From: Mucilaginibacter_A sp050955045
GTDB lineage: Bacteria; Bacteroidota; Bacteroidia; Sphingobacteriales; Sphingobacteriaceae
Length of the DNA: 64,000 nucleotides
Direction of reading: 5' to 3'
NCBI GenBank assembly: GCA_050955045.1
Contig: JBPBQV010000010.1
Location: forward strand, 1 to 64,000
Part shown: positions 16,468 through 25,533 of the stretch, piece by piece
Numbering within the stretch: position 1 is the first letter of the stretch
Layout of the letters: each line of letters starts with the position of its first letter
Program-made: the position numbers and the translations under genes
The notes under the pieces: generated by a model
What the model was told of the DNA's origin: nothing
The model's database searches: none
What the model saw: only the letters and a program-made list of their open reading frames with translations

Positions 16468-17661
16468 ATGTCAACTTATACTGCACTTATTATCCTTAGC
16501 GGACTGGTTATTTTTTCGTACCTGTTTGATCTGATTGCCAAAAAAACCAGAGTTCCGGCCGTTTTGCTGTTGCTTGCTTTAGGTATTGGTTTGCATTTTC
16601 TGGTTACTTATATTGGTTTCCAAACATTCAACTTTCTAAAAATTTTGCCGGCTTTAGGAACGGTTGGTTTGATATTGATTGTTTTAGAAGGCGCGCTTGA
16701 ATTAAAATACGAGAAAGAAAAAAATGGGTTGATTCTTCGCTCTTTTTTCTCTGCATTAACAATTTTGGTTGGTACAAGTATTGCTTTAGCGTTGATTTTG
16801 CAGCACCTTTCGGGCAATACTTTTTCGGCATGTTTTCTTAACGCAATTCCGTTTAGCATTGTAAGTTCGGCAATTGCAATTCCGTCTTCCAAAAACATGG
16901 CGGATCACAAAAAAGAATACATTATTTACGAAGCTTCTTTTTCTGATATTCTGGGTATTGTGCTTTTCAATTTCATGCTGAACAATCCAAGTGTTAAAGC
17001 TGGTTCTTTTATTAATCTCGGCTTGGAAACATTTTCGATACTTCTTTTATCGATCGTTTCTTGTTTGTTTATGCTGTATTTGTTGAGCCGGTTGCAGCAT
17101 CACGTTAAGTTTTTTCTGATTCTTTCTATCCTGATTCTGGTTTATGCTTTTGGCGAACAGTTTCATTTATCAGCATTAATTCTGGTGCTGGCTTTTGGTT
17201 TATTTCTGAACAATGCCAATCAGATTAAATTAAGCTGGTTCAGAAAGTACTTTCTATATCCGGAACTTTCAAAAGATTTAAGTCAGCTTTTTCAATTATC
17301 CGCAGAAAGCGCCTTTATTATCCGCACTTTTTTCTTCGTAATTTTTGGTTTTACCATGAATTTGCAGGAACTGGAAAACCTGCAAGTGCTGGAATATGGC
17401 ATTGCTATTTTAGCAGCAATTTACTTCATCCGTTTTATTAGTTTGAAATACGTTGGCAAAACAGATATGCTGCCCGAAATATTTATTTCGCCGCGCGGAT
17501 TGATTACCATTTTGCTGTACTATAATTTGCCAGAGACTTTAAAGCTTAAAGGAATTGAAACCGGTTTGCTATTTTCAATTATTTTGGGAACCAGCATTAT
17601 TATGAGTTTAGGTTTATTATTTTCGGGGAGAAAAGAAGCGCCGGAAACAGTTTTTAATTAA
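16468..17661 (+). CDS. cation:proton antiporter (CPA1-like)
   Basis: The product has 397 residues and about 11-12 transmembrane segments. It begins with the CPA-type helix (LSGLVIFSYLFDLIAKKTR), and LGTVGLILIVLEGALELK and SSAIAIPSSKNMADHKKEY correspond to the substrate path helices. The segment SDILGIVLFNFML carries the aspartate expected in helix 5. It lacks an obvious C-terminal regulatory domain. It probably exchanges Na+ or K+ for H+ in the inner membrane. The small DUF433-like gene follows after 24 nt. A type-A repeat lies in the coding region at 17038-17052. Confidence 0.85.
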   Translation: MSTYTALIILSGLVIFSYLFDLIAKKTRVPAVLLLLALGIGLHFLVTYIGFQTFNFLKILPALGTVGLILIVLEGALELKYEKEKNGLILRSFFSALTILVGTSIALALILQHLSGNTFSACFLNAIPFSIVSSAIAIPSSKNMADHKKEYIIYEASFSDILGIVLFNFMLNNPSVKAGSFINLGLETFSILLLSIVSCLFMLYLLSRLQHHVKFFLILSILILVYAFGEQFHLSALILVLAFGLFLNNANQIKLSWFRKYFLYPELSKDLSQLFQLSAESAFIIRTFFFVIFGFTMNLQELENLQVLEYGIAILAAIYFIRFISLKYVGKTDMLPEIFISPRGLITILLYYNLPETLKLKGIETGLLFSIILGTSIIMSLGLLFSGRKEAPETVFN

Positions 17662-17685
17662 TCTCTTTTTTATTGTATTTAGAAA

Positions 17686-17895
17686 ATGACACCATCACAA
17701 TCAATTCAGAAAAAAAACGACGTTGTTGTTTTTGCCAAAACGGATACCGAAATATCTATTTTGTTTAATTATTTAAAAGCAGGAAAGTCCACAGAAAATT
17801 TTCTGGATGATTATCGTGAAGTTACGTTAGCACAGGTTTTGGATGTGCTGGAACTGGCAGAAGATCAAATAAATTCAGTTGTGCCAACTGCTTAA
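17686..17895 (+). CDS. small DUF433-like protein
   Basis: The 69-residue product has a central part, FNYLKAGKSTENFLDDY followed by VTLAQVLDVLELAED. This resembles the second half of DUF433 proteins, which are small winged-helix proteins that often act as antitoxins to PIN- or DUF5615-type partners. No toxin-like gene is next to it. It follows the antiporter by 24 nt and ends 10 nt from the convergent PAP2 gene. The start is the ATG at 17686. It could be a solitary DNA-binding protein. Function is unknown. Confidence 0.65.
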   Translation: MTPSQSIQKKNDVVVFAKTDTEISILFNYLKAGKSTENFLDDYREVTLAQVLDVLELAEDQINSVVPTA

Positions 17896-17905
17896 TATTC
17901 TCCAG

Positions 17906-18571
17906 TTATCTTTTGTTTTTGCTGAAAATACCGCGGTTCCAACTATTGGTGTGCAAAAAAGCTTTTTGATCAATCCAATTCAGCCAGCACGAGGTAATCA
18001 AAACACCTAAAAACGAACCAGCTACAACATCTTGTAAAAAATGTTCGCTTAAATACAAGCGCGAATAAGCAACCAAAACGGCAAGCACCAGCAAAATTGG
18101 TCCCCACGATTTTTTACCGGCAACATAAGTTAACACAACTGCTGCCGAAAATGCCGATACCGAATGCCCGGACGGAAAGCTGTTTACATCCAGCATCACT
18201 ACTCCTTTTACCAGGTAAATATCATGAAGTTTTTTGGTAAAAAACAGATGCGGCCGCGGCGCTTGTACCAAATGTTTAATGGTTTGAGAAATGGCAAACG
18301 TAATTAAATAACTGGTTGCCAGTAAAAAACCTTTTCTAAAATTAAACAGCATTACCAGGATAGAAATTAATATACAGCCTCCACTTGCACCCAATTGCGT
18401 AACATAAGTAAAAAAAACATCTGCAAAAACAGTATGGCGTTGGTTTACAGCAAAATACAACTCTTCTTTTGTAAAAATCAGCATCAGCAAAACGCTTATT
18501 GCCAGTAGAACCAGATAAGGATAAAGCAACAGACTGATTTTGTGCAAAAAATTTCCTGATTCACCTTTCAT
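17906..18571 (-). CDS. PAP2-family phosphatase
   Basis: This 221-residue membrane protein has five or six hydrophobic segments. The three PAP2 signature blocks are present: KHLVQAPRPHLFF (KxxxxxxRP), PSGHSVSAFS (PSGH) and SRLYLSEHFLQDVVAGS (SRxxxxxHxxxD), so all catalytic residues are there. Such enzymes remove phosphate from lipid phosphates, including undecaprenyl diphosphate or lipid A. The exact lipid cannot be told. It is convergent with the DUF433-like gene and divergent from the permease. Confidence 0.92.
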   Translation of the reverse strand: MKGESGNFLHKISLLLYPYLVLLAISVLLMLIFTKEELYFAVNQRHTVFADVFFTYVTQLGASGGCILISILVMLFNFRKGFLLATSYLITFAISQTIKHLVQAPRPHLFFTKKLHDIYLVKGVVMLDVNSFPSGHSVSAFSAAVVLTYVAGKKSWGPILLVLAVLVAYSRLYLSEHFLQDVVAGSFLGVLITSCWLNWIDQKAFLHTNSWNRGIFSKNKR

Positions 18572-18617
18572 TTATTCAATTTTAACGGGTTCAAACCAAT
18601 ATTCTGGTTATTTTTGA

Positions 18618-18625
18618 TATGTTTG
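18618..18625 (+). promoter_or_regulatory. candidate -7 promoter element of the APC permease gene
   Basis: TATGTTTG matches TAnnTTTG and ends 28 nt before the ATG at 18654. The -33 region is not obvious. Confidence 0.45.
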
Positions 18626-18653
18626 GTCAAAGTGTAATGCAATAATACAGCAA

Positions 18654-20357
18654 ATGAATAAAAGTATATTCCGAAAAAAATCAGTTTCTAAATTATTGGA
18701 TGATCTTGCTTCCGGTTATGGCGACAGTGAGCATCATGGTGGCAAACTCAATAAAGTTCTTCGAACTAAAGATTTAACTTTTATGGGTATTGCAGCCGTA
18801 ATTGGTGCAGGTATTTTTTCTACAATTGGTGTGGCTTCTTTCAACGGCGGCCCAGGCGTTACTATACTTTTTGTACTTACTGCAATTACCTGTGGATTTT
18901 CGGCATTATGCTATGCGGAATTTGCTTCGCGGATACCAGTTTCCGGTAGTGCTTATACGTATGCTTATGCTTCTTTTGGCGAGTTAATTGCCTGGATCAT
19001 TGGTTGGGATTTACTGATGGAATATGCCATCGGTAACATTGCTGTAGCCATTTCCTGGAGTAAATATTTCACTAATTTGCTGGAAGGTTTCCACATCCAT
19101 ATTCCCGGTTTTTTAACGATGGATTATCTTTCTGCCTTCCGCGGCTTTGAACAATTGCAAGCACTTAAAACATCTGGTGGCACTGTTACTGATAACATTA
19201 AACATGCTGCTGCAGCCTGGAGCAGCGCACCCCAAATTGGTAGTTTAAGATTAATTGCTGATGTACCCGCTTTAGTAATTGTATTTTTAATTACCTGGTT
19301 GGTTTACACAGGCATAAAAGAAACCAAAAAAGCTACCAATGCTATGGTTATGCTGAAAATTGCTGTTGTTATTGGCGTAATTGTATTAGGATTTTTTTAT
19401 GTACAACCAGCAAACTGGCATCCGTTTTTACCTAATGGTTTTGCAGGTGTAATGAAAGGTGTTTCGGGTGTTTTTTTTGCTTATATTGGTTTTGATGCAA
19501 TTTCTACAACTGCCGAAGAATGCGAAAACCCGCAACGCGATTTGCCGCGTGGCATGATTTACTCGCTCATTATTTGTACCGTTCTATATATTTTAATTGC
19601 ATTGGTTTTAACCGGAATGGTGAATTACAAAGAGTTGCAGGTAGAAGATCCGCTGGCTTTTGTTTTTGCAAGGATCGGTTTAAAAAATATCAGCTACGTA
19701 ATTTCAGTTAGTGCCGTGATTGCAACGGCAAGTGTTTTGCTGATTTTCCAGATGGGCCAGCCCCGCATCTGGATGAGCATGAGCCGTGATGGTTTGCTGC
19801 CAAAAGCTTTTTCACGTATCCATCCTAAATATCATACACCGTCTTTTGCAACAATTGTTACTGGCTTTGTCGTAGCTATTCCAGCTTTGTTTTTAAACCT
19901 GACAGAAGTGACTGATTTAACCAGTATCGGAACTTTATTTGCCTTTGTACTGGTTTGCGGCGGCGTTTTGTTATTACCAAAAGATGAAGAAGTTCAAACT
20001 GCTGGCAGTCAGAAAAAATTCAAAATCCCCTACATCAACTCTAAATTTATTGTTCCGGTTTTGTTTTTAGTTGGATTAGTGGTTTTTTGGAAACCTTTTC
20101 TGGCACTTTTCCACTACACCGGCGATCATGATAAATTGCCTTATTTCCTATTCATCGGGCTTTCTGCTGTAATTACGGTACTGGCTTTCCTGAAAAACCT
20201 GTCGCTAATTCCAGTTTTAGGTTTGCTAAGCTGCTTTTATCTGATGACGGAATTGGGTTACACTAATTGGCTTAGGTTTTTAATCTGGTTGATTATTGGC
20301 CTGGTTATTTACTTTTCTTATGGTTACCGCAATAGTAAACTAAACACAGCTGTATAA
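18654..20357 (+). CDS. APC-family amino-acid permease (cationic amino-acid transporter-like)
   Basis: The 567-residue protein has about 14 transmembrane segments. The family signature IAAVIGAGIFSTIG near the start is the helix-1 substrate break of the APC fold, and GVFFAYIGFDAISTTAEE and QMGQPRIWMSMSRDGLLP are typical of the CAT subgroup. It imports amino acids, with protons as the likely coupling ion. The substrate is not set by sequence. The gene has its own promoter-like element and meets the Kup gene tail to tail at a perfect repeat hairpin. Confidence 0.9.
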   Translation: MNKSIFRKKSVSKLLDDLASGYGDSEHHGGKLNKVLRTKDLTFMGIAAVIGAGIFSTIGVASFNGGPGVTILFVLTAITCGFSALCYAEFASRIPVSGSAYTYAYASFGELIAWIIGWDLLMEYAIGNIAVAISWSKYFTNLLEGFHIHIPGFLTMDYLSAFRGFEQLQALKTSGGTVTDNIKHAAAAWSSAPQIGSLRLIADVPALVIVFLITWLVYTGIKETKKATNAMVMLKIAVVIGVIVLGFFYVQPANWHPFLPNGFAGVMKGVSGVFFAYIGFDAISTTAEECENPQRDLPRGMIYSLIICTVLYILIALVLTGMVNYKELQVEDPLAFVFARIGLKNISYVISVSAVIATASVLLIFQMGQPRIWMSMSRDGLLPKAFSRIHPKYHTPSFATIVTGFVVAIPALFLNLTEVTDLTSIGTLFAFVLVCGGVLLLPKDEEVQTAGSQKKFKIPYINSKFIVPVLFLVGLVVFWKPFLALFHYTGDHDKLPYFLFIGLSAVITVLAFLKNLSLIPVLGLLSCFYLMTELGYTNWLRFLIWLIIGLVIYFSYGYRNSKLNTAV

Positions 20358-20360
20358 AAA

Positions 20361-20406
20361 AATGCTTCTTTTAGCACACCTATTTTAGTGTGCTAAAAGA
20401 AGCATT
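20361..20406 (-). terminator. perfect 19-bp hairpin built from two type-A repeats
   Basis: AATGCTTCTTTTAGCACAC (20361-20379) is the exact reverse complement of 20388-20406, with an 8-nt loop. On the minus strand it is followed by a run of seven T (TTTTTTTATA), as in a Rho-independent terminator of the Kup gene. On the plus strand no T-run follows, so it may serve the permease less well. Both arms carry the 12-base repeat core. Confidence 0.85.
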
Positions 20407-20423
20407 CGAAATAAAAGAATATT

Positions 20424-22364
20424 TTAATGGGTTTTGATACGGGTCATTGTTACCGCTTCCGGATCAGCAAGCAAAAGCGGAACCTGCTCTACAGTTACAA
20501 AACTCAAATCGAGCCCAAAACCACGTTCTTCCGACAAGCTGAAGTTTTTGAGAACTAGATAATATTCCATTATAAAATGTTCTATAAATGAAAGATTGTG
20601 CGATCTGGACAATACTTTTTCCAGCACAATAAACCTGAAATCACCCACAATTTTATATTTATTGAGAGAAGTGTATTTACTGGTGATATCAACTTCGCCG
20701 TTTTTAACCAAATCTTCTACTACTTTCCTGAACAAAATATTAATGCGTTGTTCTACCCGGAAACCTAATTTAAAATCAATCCGGATCAGTTTATTTGGCA
20801 CTAAAAAATCTACTTTATATTCACTGATATAAGGCTCATCCATCACATCTACGTGAACCAGCCAGTAAACATCAGCTCTTTTAGGTTTTTTCTGGAGAAT
20901 TGAATAGATAATCTTGGACTCTATTTCTGAACTGAAATTAGCACTGGTTAAATAAACCAATTGCGAAGCATATTTTGGAACAGATTCGTCATCACTTAAT
21001 TGCTTGATGATTTCATAATAATCGCTTAGTTCAATAAACTTAACATAACGATTTCTGATTTTCCGTGCTGCGTGCCAGGTCCACATTACAGAAAACAAAA
21101 TGCAGCCGATCATCACCGCAAACCAGCCACCATGAACAAATTTAACTAAGTTACTGGCGAAAAAGCTGCCTTCTATCAATACAAAAACAACCAGAAAAGA
21201 ATACACGGCATAACTAGGATATTTTTTTCTGCTGAGATATACAGAAACTAATATTGTTGTCATGAGCATGGCAATGGTAATGCTTAAACCATAAGCAGAT
21301 TCCATTCTTTCTGACCTTCGGAAAATTGCCACGACAGCCAAACAACCAGCCCAAAGTAACCAGTTGATACTGGGCACATACAATTGTCCTTTTTGAATGC
21401 TCGGATAATTGATTTTTATTTTTGGCCATAAGTTTAACCTTACTGCTTCCGAAATCAGCGTAAAAGAACCGGAAATTAAAGCCTGACTGGCAATAATAGC
21501 TGCAAGTGTAGCAATCCCGATCCCAAATATCAGGAACCAGGCAGGCATTATCTCAAAAAACGGATTTCTACCGGTTAACTTTGAACTTTCGTGGTGCAAT
21601 AACCACACAGACTGTCCCAAATAATTCAATATCAAACAGATTTTAACATAAACCCAGCTCACCCGAATGTTGTCTCTGCCACAATGTCCCAAATCAGAAT
21701 ATAAAGCTTCTGCCCCGGTTGTACATAAAAATACGGCACCAAGGATAATAAAAGAATTTGGATCATGCGCCAGTAGCTGGTAAGCGTAATATGGATTTAA
21801 CGCTTTAAAAATACTTGGCATCTGGATAATATAGGAAATGCCCAGAATCCCCATCATACTAAACCAGATTAACATAATTGGCCCAAAAGCTTTACCAACC
21901 AGCGAAGTACCAAATTGCTGGATCATAAATAGCCCGGTAATAATAGCAACCACAATATAAGTTGTGGGCAAACCTTTATGAATGATTTCCAGCCCTTGTA
22001 TAGCCGAAGAAATAGTAATGGGCGGTGTAATAATGCCATCAGCCAGTAAAGCACAGCCGCCGATAACAGCAGGAACAATCAGCCATCTGGCTTTTTTTCT
22101 TACTAAAGAAAACAGGGAAAAAATGCCTCCTTCGCCTTTATTATCGGCCTGCAAGGTTATAATTACATATTTTAAAGTTGTTTGAAGCGTGAGTGTCCAG
22201 AAAATACAGGACATACCTCCCAAAATTAAAATATTAGAAATGGGCTGCGAATTTACGATAGCGGTAAAAACGTATAATGGCGATGTACCGATATCACCAT
22301 AAATTATTCCTAAACTTATTAAAAAGCCGGCAGCAGAAAATTTGTGTAGATCTTTGTGATTCAC
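20424..22364 (-). CDS. kup: Kup-type potassium transporter
   Basis: At 646 residues it has the Kup/HAK layout: about 12 transmembrane segments to residue 430, then a soluble C-terminal part. Signatures include LGIIYGDIGTSPLYVFTA near the start, ALLADGIITPPITISSAIQ, and TTGAEALYSDLGHCGRDNIR in the middle. It takes up K+ in symport with H+. It is convergent with the permease gene, with a repeat hairpin between the two stops. No clear promoter element was found in the 170 nt upstream, which it shares with the divergent T9SS-sorted protein. Confidence 0.95.
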   Translation of the reverse strand: MNHKDLHKFSAAGFLISLGIIYGDIGTSPLYVFTAIVNSQPISNILILGGMSCIFWTLTLQTTLKYVIITLQADNKGEGGIFSLFSLVRKKARWLIVPAVIGGCALLADGIITPPITISSAIQGLEIIHKGLPTTYIVVAIITGLFMIQQFGTSLVGKAFGPIMLIWFSMMGILGISYIIQMPSIFKALNPYYAYQLLAHDPNSFIILGAVFLCTTGAEALYSDLGHCGRDNIRVSWVYVKICLILNYLGQSVWLLHHESSKLTGRNPFFEIMPAWFLIFGIGIATLAAIIASQALISGSFTLISEAVRLNLWPKIKINYPSIQKGQLYVPSINWLLWAGCLAVVAIFRRSERMESAYGLSITIAMLMTTILVSVYLSRKKYPSYAVYSFLVVFVLIEGSFFASNLVKFVHGGWFAVMIGCILFSVMWTWHAARKIRNRYVKFIELSDYYEIIKQLSDDESVPKYASQLVYLTSANFSSEIESKIIYSILQKKPKRADVYWLVHVDVMDEPYISEYKVDFLVPNKLIRIDFKLGFRVEQRINILFRKVVEDLVKNGEVDITSKYTSLNKYKIVGDFRFIVLEKVLSRSHNLSFIEHFIMEYYLVLKNFSLSEERGFGLDLSFVTVEQVPLLLADPEAVTMTRIKTH

Positions 22365-22488
22365 GTTTTAATAAAGAAAGTTAAATTAGTTACATCACCC
22401 GTTAATTATAAACAGGTACAATTGCAAATGTCTATATAAATATGGCACGAATTTAGACATTTTACAGATGTTAAATATTGTTAAATTA

Positions 22489-22503
22489 ATACTGTTTTTA
22501 TCG
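22489..22503 (-). repeat. dispersed repeat, type B, single copy
   Basis: The plus strand reads ATACTGTTTTTATCG, the complement of the type-B word. It lies in the divergent intergenic region between kup and the T9SS-sorted protein, about 30 nt upstream of the latter's -7 element, so it cannot be a terminator for either gene. Confidence 0.75.
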
Positions 22504-22532
22504 ATGTTATTTTTAGTGCGTTGGTAATTCTA

Positions 22533-22540
22533 TACTTTTG
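22533..22540 (+). promoter_or_regulatory. candidate -7 promoter element
   Basis: TACTTTTG matches TAnnTTTG. The ATG at 22556 lies 15 nt downstream. The TTG inside the element opens a longer reading frame, which is probably not used. Confidence 0.5.
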
Positions 22541-22555
22541 ATTAGAAATTTATAC

Positions 22556-23074
22556 ATGAAACACAATTACGCTATTTTAAGTACTCTTTTGGTTTTGCTT
22601 ATGGCAACGCTAACTATGAGTTTTGTGTGGAAGAAAGAAGTTTCTTTAAGTACCGAATCTGACAGTATTCCATCTAGGTTTCAGATTAAAACAGATCATT
22701 ATTCTTATTTAAAAAGTGGTTTAAAAGTAGCACCTATTGCTGCTAAAACCGCTCAGAATCAGTCAACTGCAACTACGTCTAAACAAAATACGATCAGAAT
22801 AGAAAACGAAAAACTGCTTACGGATGTAAGTATTTTTCCGAACCCGATTACTGATAAATTGAATTTAACCTACAATGTTAAGAAAAACACAAACGTTTCT
22901 ATAAAAATTATGGATGTGTTAGGCAATGAAGTTGTTACGCTACTATCGCAAAGAGTTGAAGCTGGCGAACAGAAAAATAGTTTTCAATTAAGCAACCGGT
23001 TATCAAGCGGTTTTTATTTTGTGCGGATGATTGTTGGTACAGAATCTGTTATTAAACGCATTTCTGTACTGTAA
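22556..23074 (+). CDS. small secreted protein with T9SS type A sorting domain
   Basis: The 172-residue product begins with a hydrophobic signal region (ILSTLLVLLMATLTMSFVW). A low-complexity Ser/Thr/Gln/Lys segment follows (about 20-85), then a C-terminal domain with the usual T9SS features: VSIFPNPITDKLNLTY, ISIKIMDVLGNEV-like strands, LSSGFYFVRM and a final VIKRISVL. Proteins with this domain are exported by the type IX system and kept on the surface or released. No enzymatic domain precedes it, so the role is unknown. The ATG at 22556 is preferred because the upstream TTG lies within the promoter element. Confidence 0.85.
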   Translation: MKHNYAILSTLLVLLMATLTMSFVWKKEVSLSTESDSIPSRFQIKTDHYSYLKSGLKVAPIAAKTAQNQSTATTSKQNTIRIENEKLLTDVSIFPNPITDKLNLTYNVKKNTNVSIKIMDVLGNEVVTLLSQRVEAGEQKNSFQLSNRLSSGFYFVRMIVGTESVIKRISVL

Positions 23075-23091
23075 CAGCTATTTTATAATAC

Positions 23092-23130
23092 AAGCGCTAC
23101 CGTTTTATAATGGTGGCGCTTTTTTATTTT
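23092..23130 (+). terminator. Rho-independent terminator
   Basis: AAGCGCTACC pairs with GGTGGCGCTT (one wobble pair) around a 10-nt loop, and a run of T follows. It ends the T9SS-sorted protein gene, 17 nt upstream. The next promoter element starts two bases after it. Confidence 0.88.
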
Positions 23131-23131
23131 A

Positions 23132-23139
23132 TAGTTTTG
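23132..23139 (+). promoter_or_regulatory. candidate -7 promoter element of the FAH gene
   Basis: TAGTTTTG matches TAnnTTTG and ends 16 nt before the ATG at 23156. It lies directly behind the terminator of the preceding gene. Confidence 0.5.
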
Positions 23140-23155
23140 ACTAAAATTTACGCAG

Positions 23156-23767
23156 ATGAAAATAATTGCCATTGGCCGAAATTATGCCGAACACGCTAAA
23201 GAACTAAATAATCCTGTACCATCAGCACCGGTAATATTTTTAAAACCGGATACAGCAATTTTAAAAGATAATAAACCATTTTATCATCCTGATTTTTCTG
23301 AAGATATACATCATGAAATAGAAATTGTGCTTAAAGTAAGCAAGGAAGGCAAAAATATAAGCGAAAAATTTGCAGCTACTTATTATGAAGAAATAGGTTT
23401 AGGGATTGATTTTACCGCACGCGATATCCAGCAAAAACACAAAGAAAAAGGCTTGCCCTGGGAACTAGCCAAAGGCTTTGACAACTCTGCACCGATCAGC
23501 AACTTTGTTCCGAAAACACAATTTCCGGATTTGTATCAGCTTAATTTCCATTTGGATGTAAACCAGGAAACGCGCCAAACCGGCAATACCAAAGATTTGC
23601 TTTTTTCTTTTGAACAAATTATTGTTTTTGTATCTCGATACATCACTTTAAAAAAAGGCGATTTAATTTTTACCGGAACCCCGGCAGGCGTTTCGCGCGT
23701 AAAAGCAGGCGACCATTTAGAAGGGTTTCTGGAAAATGAGAAAATGCTTGATTTTTTTGTGCGATAA
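23156..23767 (+). CDS. fumarylacetoacetate hydrolase-family protein
   Basis: The 203-residue product consists of the catalytic FAH fold only, like the short YcgM/FAHD1 group. It opens KIIAIGRNYAEHAKEL and has the metal-binding Glu pair in HHEIEIVLKVS and the Asp in GLGIDFTARDIQ. GDLIFTGTPAGVSRV closes the site near the end. Members hydrolyse or decarboxylate 2-oxo acids such as acylpyruvates or oxaloacetate. The exact substrate is not known. The M23 peptidase gene starts 1 nt after its stop, so the two are cotranscribed. Confidence 0.9.
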   Translation: MKIIAIGRNYAEHAKELNNPVPSAPVIFLKPDTAILKDNKPFYHPDFSEDIHHEIEIVLKVSKEGKNISEKFAATYYEEIGLGIDFTARDIQQKHKEKGLPWELAKGFDNSAPISNFVPKTQFPDLYQLNFHLDVNQETRQTGNTKDLLFSFEQIIVFVSRYITLKKGDLIFTGTPAGVSRVKAGDHLEGFLENEKMLDFFVR

Positions 23768-23768
23768 A

Positions 23769-25508
23769 ATGTTTAGAAAGTTTTTATTAAGTTTTTGTTC
23801 ACTATTTATTTTTTATACTGATTTAACTGCTCAAATTTTCACTCAGGGAAATAGTAATTTACCACAAAGTATTTATCGTTATCCACAGGATTATTTTCGT
23901 TACCCTTTAGATTTACCGCCTAGTACAGCCGGTTCTTTTGGCGAGTTAAGGCCAAACCACTTCCATTCCGGTTTGGACTTTAAAACAAATCAGCGAACAG
24001 GCTTTCCAGTTCATGCCGTTGCAGAAGGCTATGTTTCGAGGCTTCGGGTGCAGTATGGCGGTTTTGGGCTGGCGGTTTATATTAATCATCCCAATGGTTA
24101 TACTTCAGTTTATGGCCATTTGGAACGTGTTACGCCAGAACTCGCCAAAATTATTAAAGATTATCAATATAAAAACCAAGCCTGGGAGGCAGATATTGAG
24201 TTGCAGCCAACACAAATGCCATTGCAAAAAAGCGATGTTTTTGCATGGTCTGGCAATGCAGGTGCTTCTGCTGGTCCGCATGTACATTTTGAAATCAGAG
24301 ACACTAAAACAGAACAAACCATCAATCCGCAACTGTTTAATTTAACCATTTCAGATCATGTTCCTCCAAGTATTTTTGCTATTTGTGCTTATCATCTCAA
24401 TGGAAAACCTTTTAATGAAAAAACTACAAAGCAGTTCATTTCCGTTTTGTGTTCTGCAGGAAATTACCGGTTAAAAGAAGCATCGCCTATTCAATTAAGC
24501 GGACAATCGGCTTTCGGTATCACTACTAATGATATGAATAGTACGTCGTTTAATCACAACGGTATTTACTCAATTCAACTTAATGCTGATGGCAAAACAG
24601 TTTTTGTTTTTACGGTTGATCGTTTTGCTTTCGATCAAACACATGCCATCAATTCTCATCTGGATTATCCGGCTTTTTTAACTTCTGGCCACTGGATACA
24701 AAAAAGTTTTGTTGATCCCGGCAACAACATTGGTTTATACAACGGCACGCAAAACCGCGGCGTAATTGATTTTAATGATGATGCCCTGCACGAGATGGAA
24801 TATGTGGTAAAAGATATTGCCGGCAACACTTCTATTCTTAAATTTCAAGTGAAATCAACGCCGCCGCCAGTAGCTGAAACGGCAGAAGCACAAGGTTCTT
24901 TTTTTAAGTACGATCAGGATAATTCCTACATCAACGATCAGGTTAAAGTAATCATTCCAAAAGGAAACCTTTACGAAAATCTGAATTTTACTTACAGCGT
25001 TTTGCCGCGCAAAACGGGTGGTTATTCAGTTATCCATCGCATACACAACCGTTTTACTGTTGTACATGATTATTTTGAGCTATCCATAAAACCGGATATT
25101 ACGTTGGGAAATTATGCTGATAAAGCCATTATCGTAAGTTCTGGAAATGGTGCGCAAGGTGGTTTTTTTAAGGATGGTTTTGTAAAAGCGCGTATCCGTA
25201 GTTTTGGTGATTATTATATTGCTATTGATTCTGTTGCGCCCATAATTACGCCTTTAAACATCACCGAAGGAAAAAACATGGCTGGTTCTGGTTTTATTTC
25301 TTTTAAACTTAGTGATAATTTATCAGGCATCAAATCTTATAAAGCTTATGTTGACGGGCAATGGATTTTGGTTGATCATGATTACAAATCGAAATTGTAC
25401 CGTTACTTTTTTGATGAACATTGTTTGCCGGGCAAACACCAGCTGGAAATGGTCGTGACAGATCAAAAAGATAATATTAAAAAACTAACGCTTAATTTTA
25501 TCCGGTAA
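23769..25508 (+). CDS. M23-family (LytM-type) metallopeptidase, secreted
   Basis: The product is about 579 residues from the ATG at 23769, which gives a clear signal peptide (MFRKFLLSFCSLFIFYTDL..AQ). An upstream start at 23736 would bury that peptide. The M23 domain covers about residues 40-195: HFHSGLDFKT provides the first zinc His and Asp, and GPHVHFEIRD the HxH pair, so the site is complete. The remaining 380 residues are predicted beta-rich, with Ig-like ends (KSYKAYVDGQWILVDHD). It probably cuts peptidoglycan crosslinks in the periplasm. A type-A repeat overlaps its stop codon and another lies at 24469-24483. Confidence 0.92.
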   Translation: MFRKFLLSFCSLFIFYTDLTAQIFTQGNSNLPQSIYRYPQDYFRYPLDLPPSTAGSFGELRPNHFHSGLDFKTNQRTGFPVHAVAEGYVSRLRVQYGGFGLAVYINHPNGYTSVYGHLERVTPELAKIIKDYQYKNQAWEADIELQPTQMPLQKSDVFAWSGNAGASAGPHVHFEIRDTKTEQTINPQLFNLTISDHVPPSIFAICAYHLNGKPFNEKTTKQFISVLCSAGNYRLKEASPIQLSGQSAFGITTNDMNSTSFNHNGIYSIQLNADGKTVFVFTVDRFAFDQTHAINSHLDYPAFLTSGHWIQKSFVDPGNNIGLYNGTQNRGVIDFNDDALHEMEYVVKDIAGNTSILKFQVKSTPPPVAETAEAQGSFFKYDQDNSYINDQVKVIIPKGNLYENLNFTYSVLPRKTGGYSVIHRIHNRFTVVHDYFELSIKPDITLGNYADKAIIVSSGNGAQGGFFKDGFVKARIRSFGDYYIAIDSVAPIITPLNITEGKNMAGSGFISFKLSDNLSGIKSYKAYVDGQWILVDHDYKSKLYRYFFDEHCLPGKHQLEMVVTDQKDNIKKLTLNFIR

Positions 25509-25518
25509 AAGAAGCATT
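25504..25518 (+). repeat. dispersed repeat, type A, at a stop codon
   Basis: GGTAAAAGAAGCATT begins in the last codon of the M23 gene and includes its TAA stop. It fills half of the 25-nt gap before bcp. Confidence 0.8.
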
Positions 25519-25533
25519 CAAAAAACGATCAGC

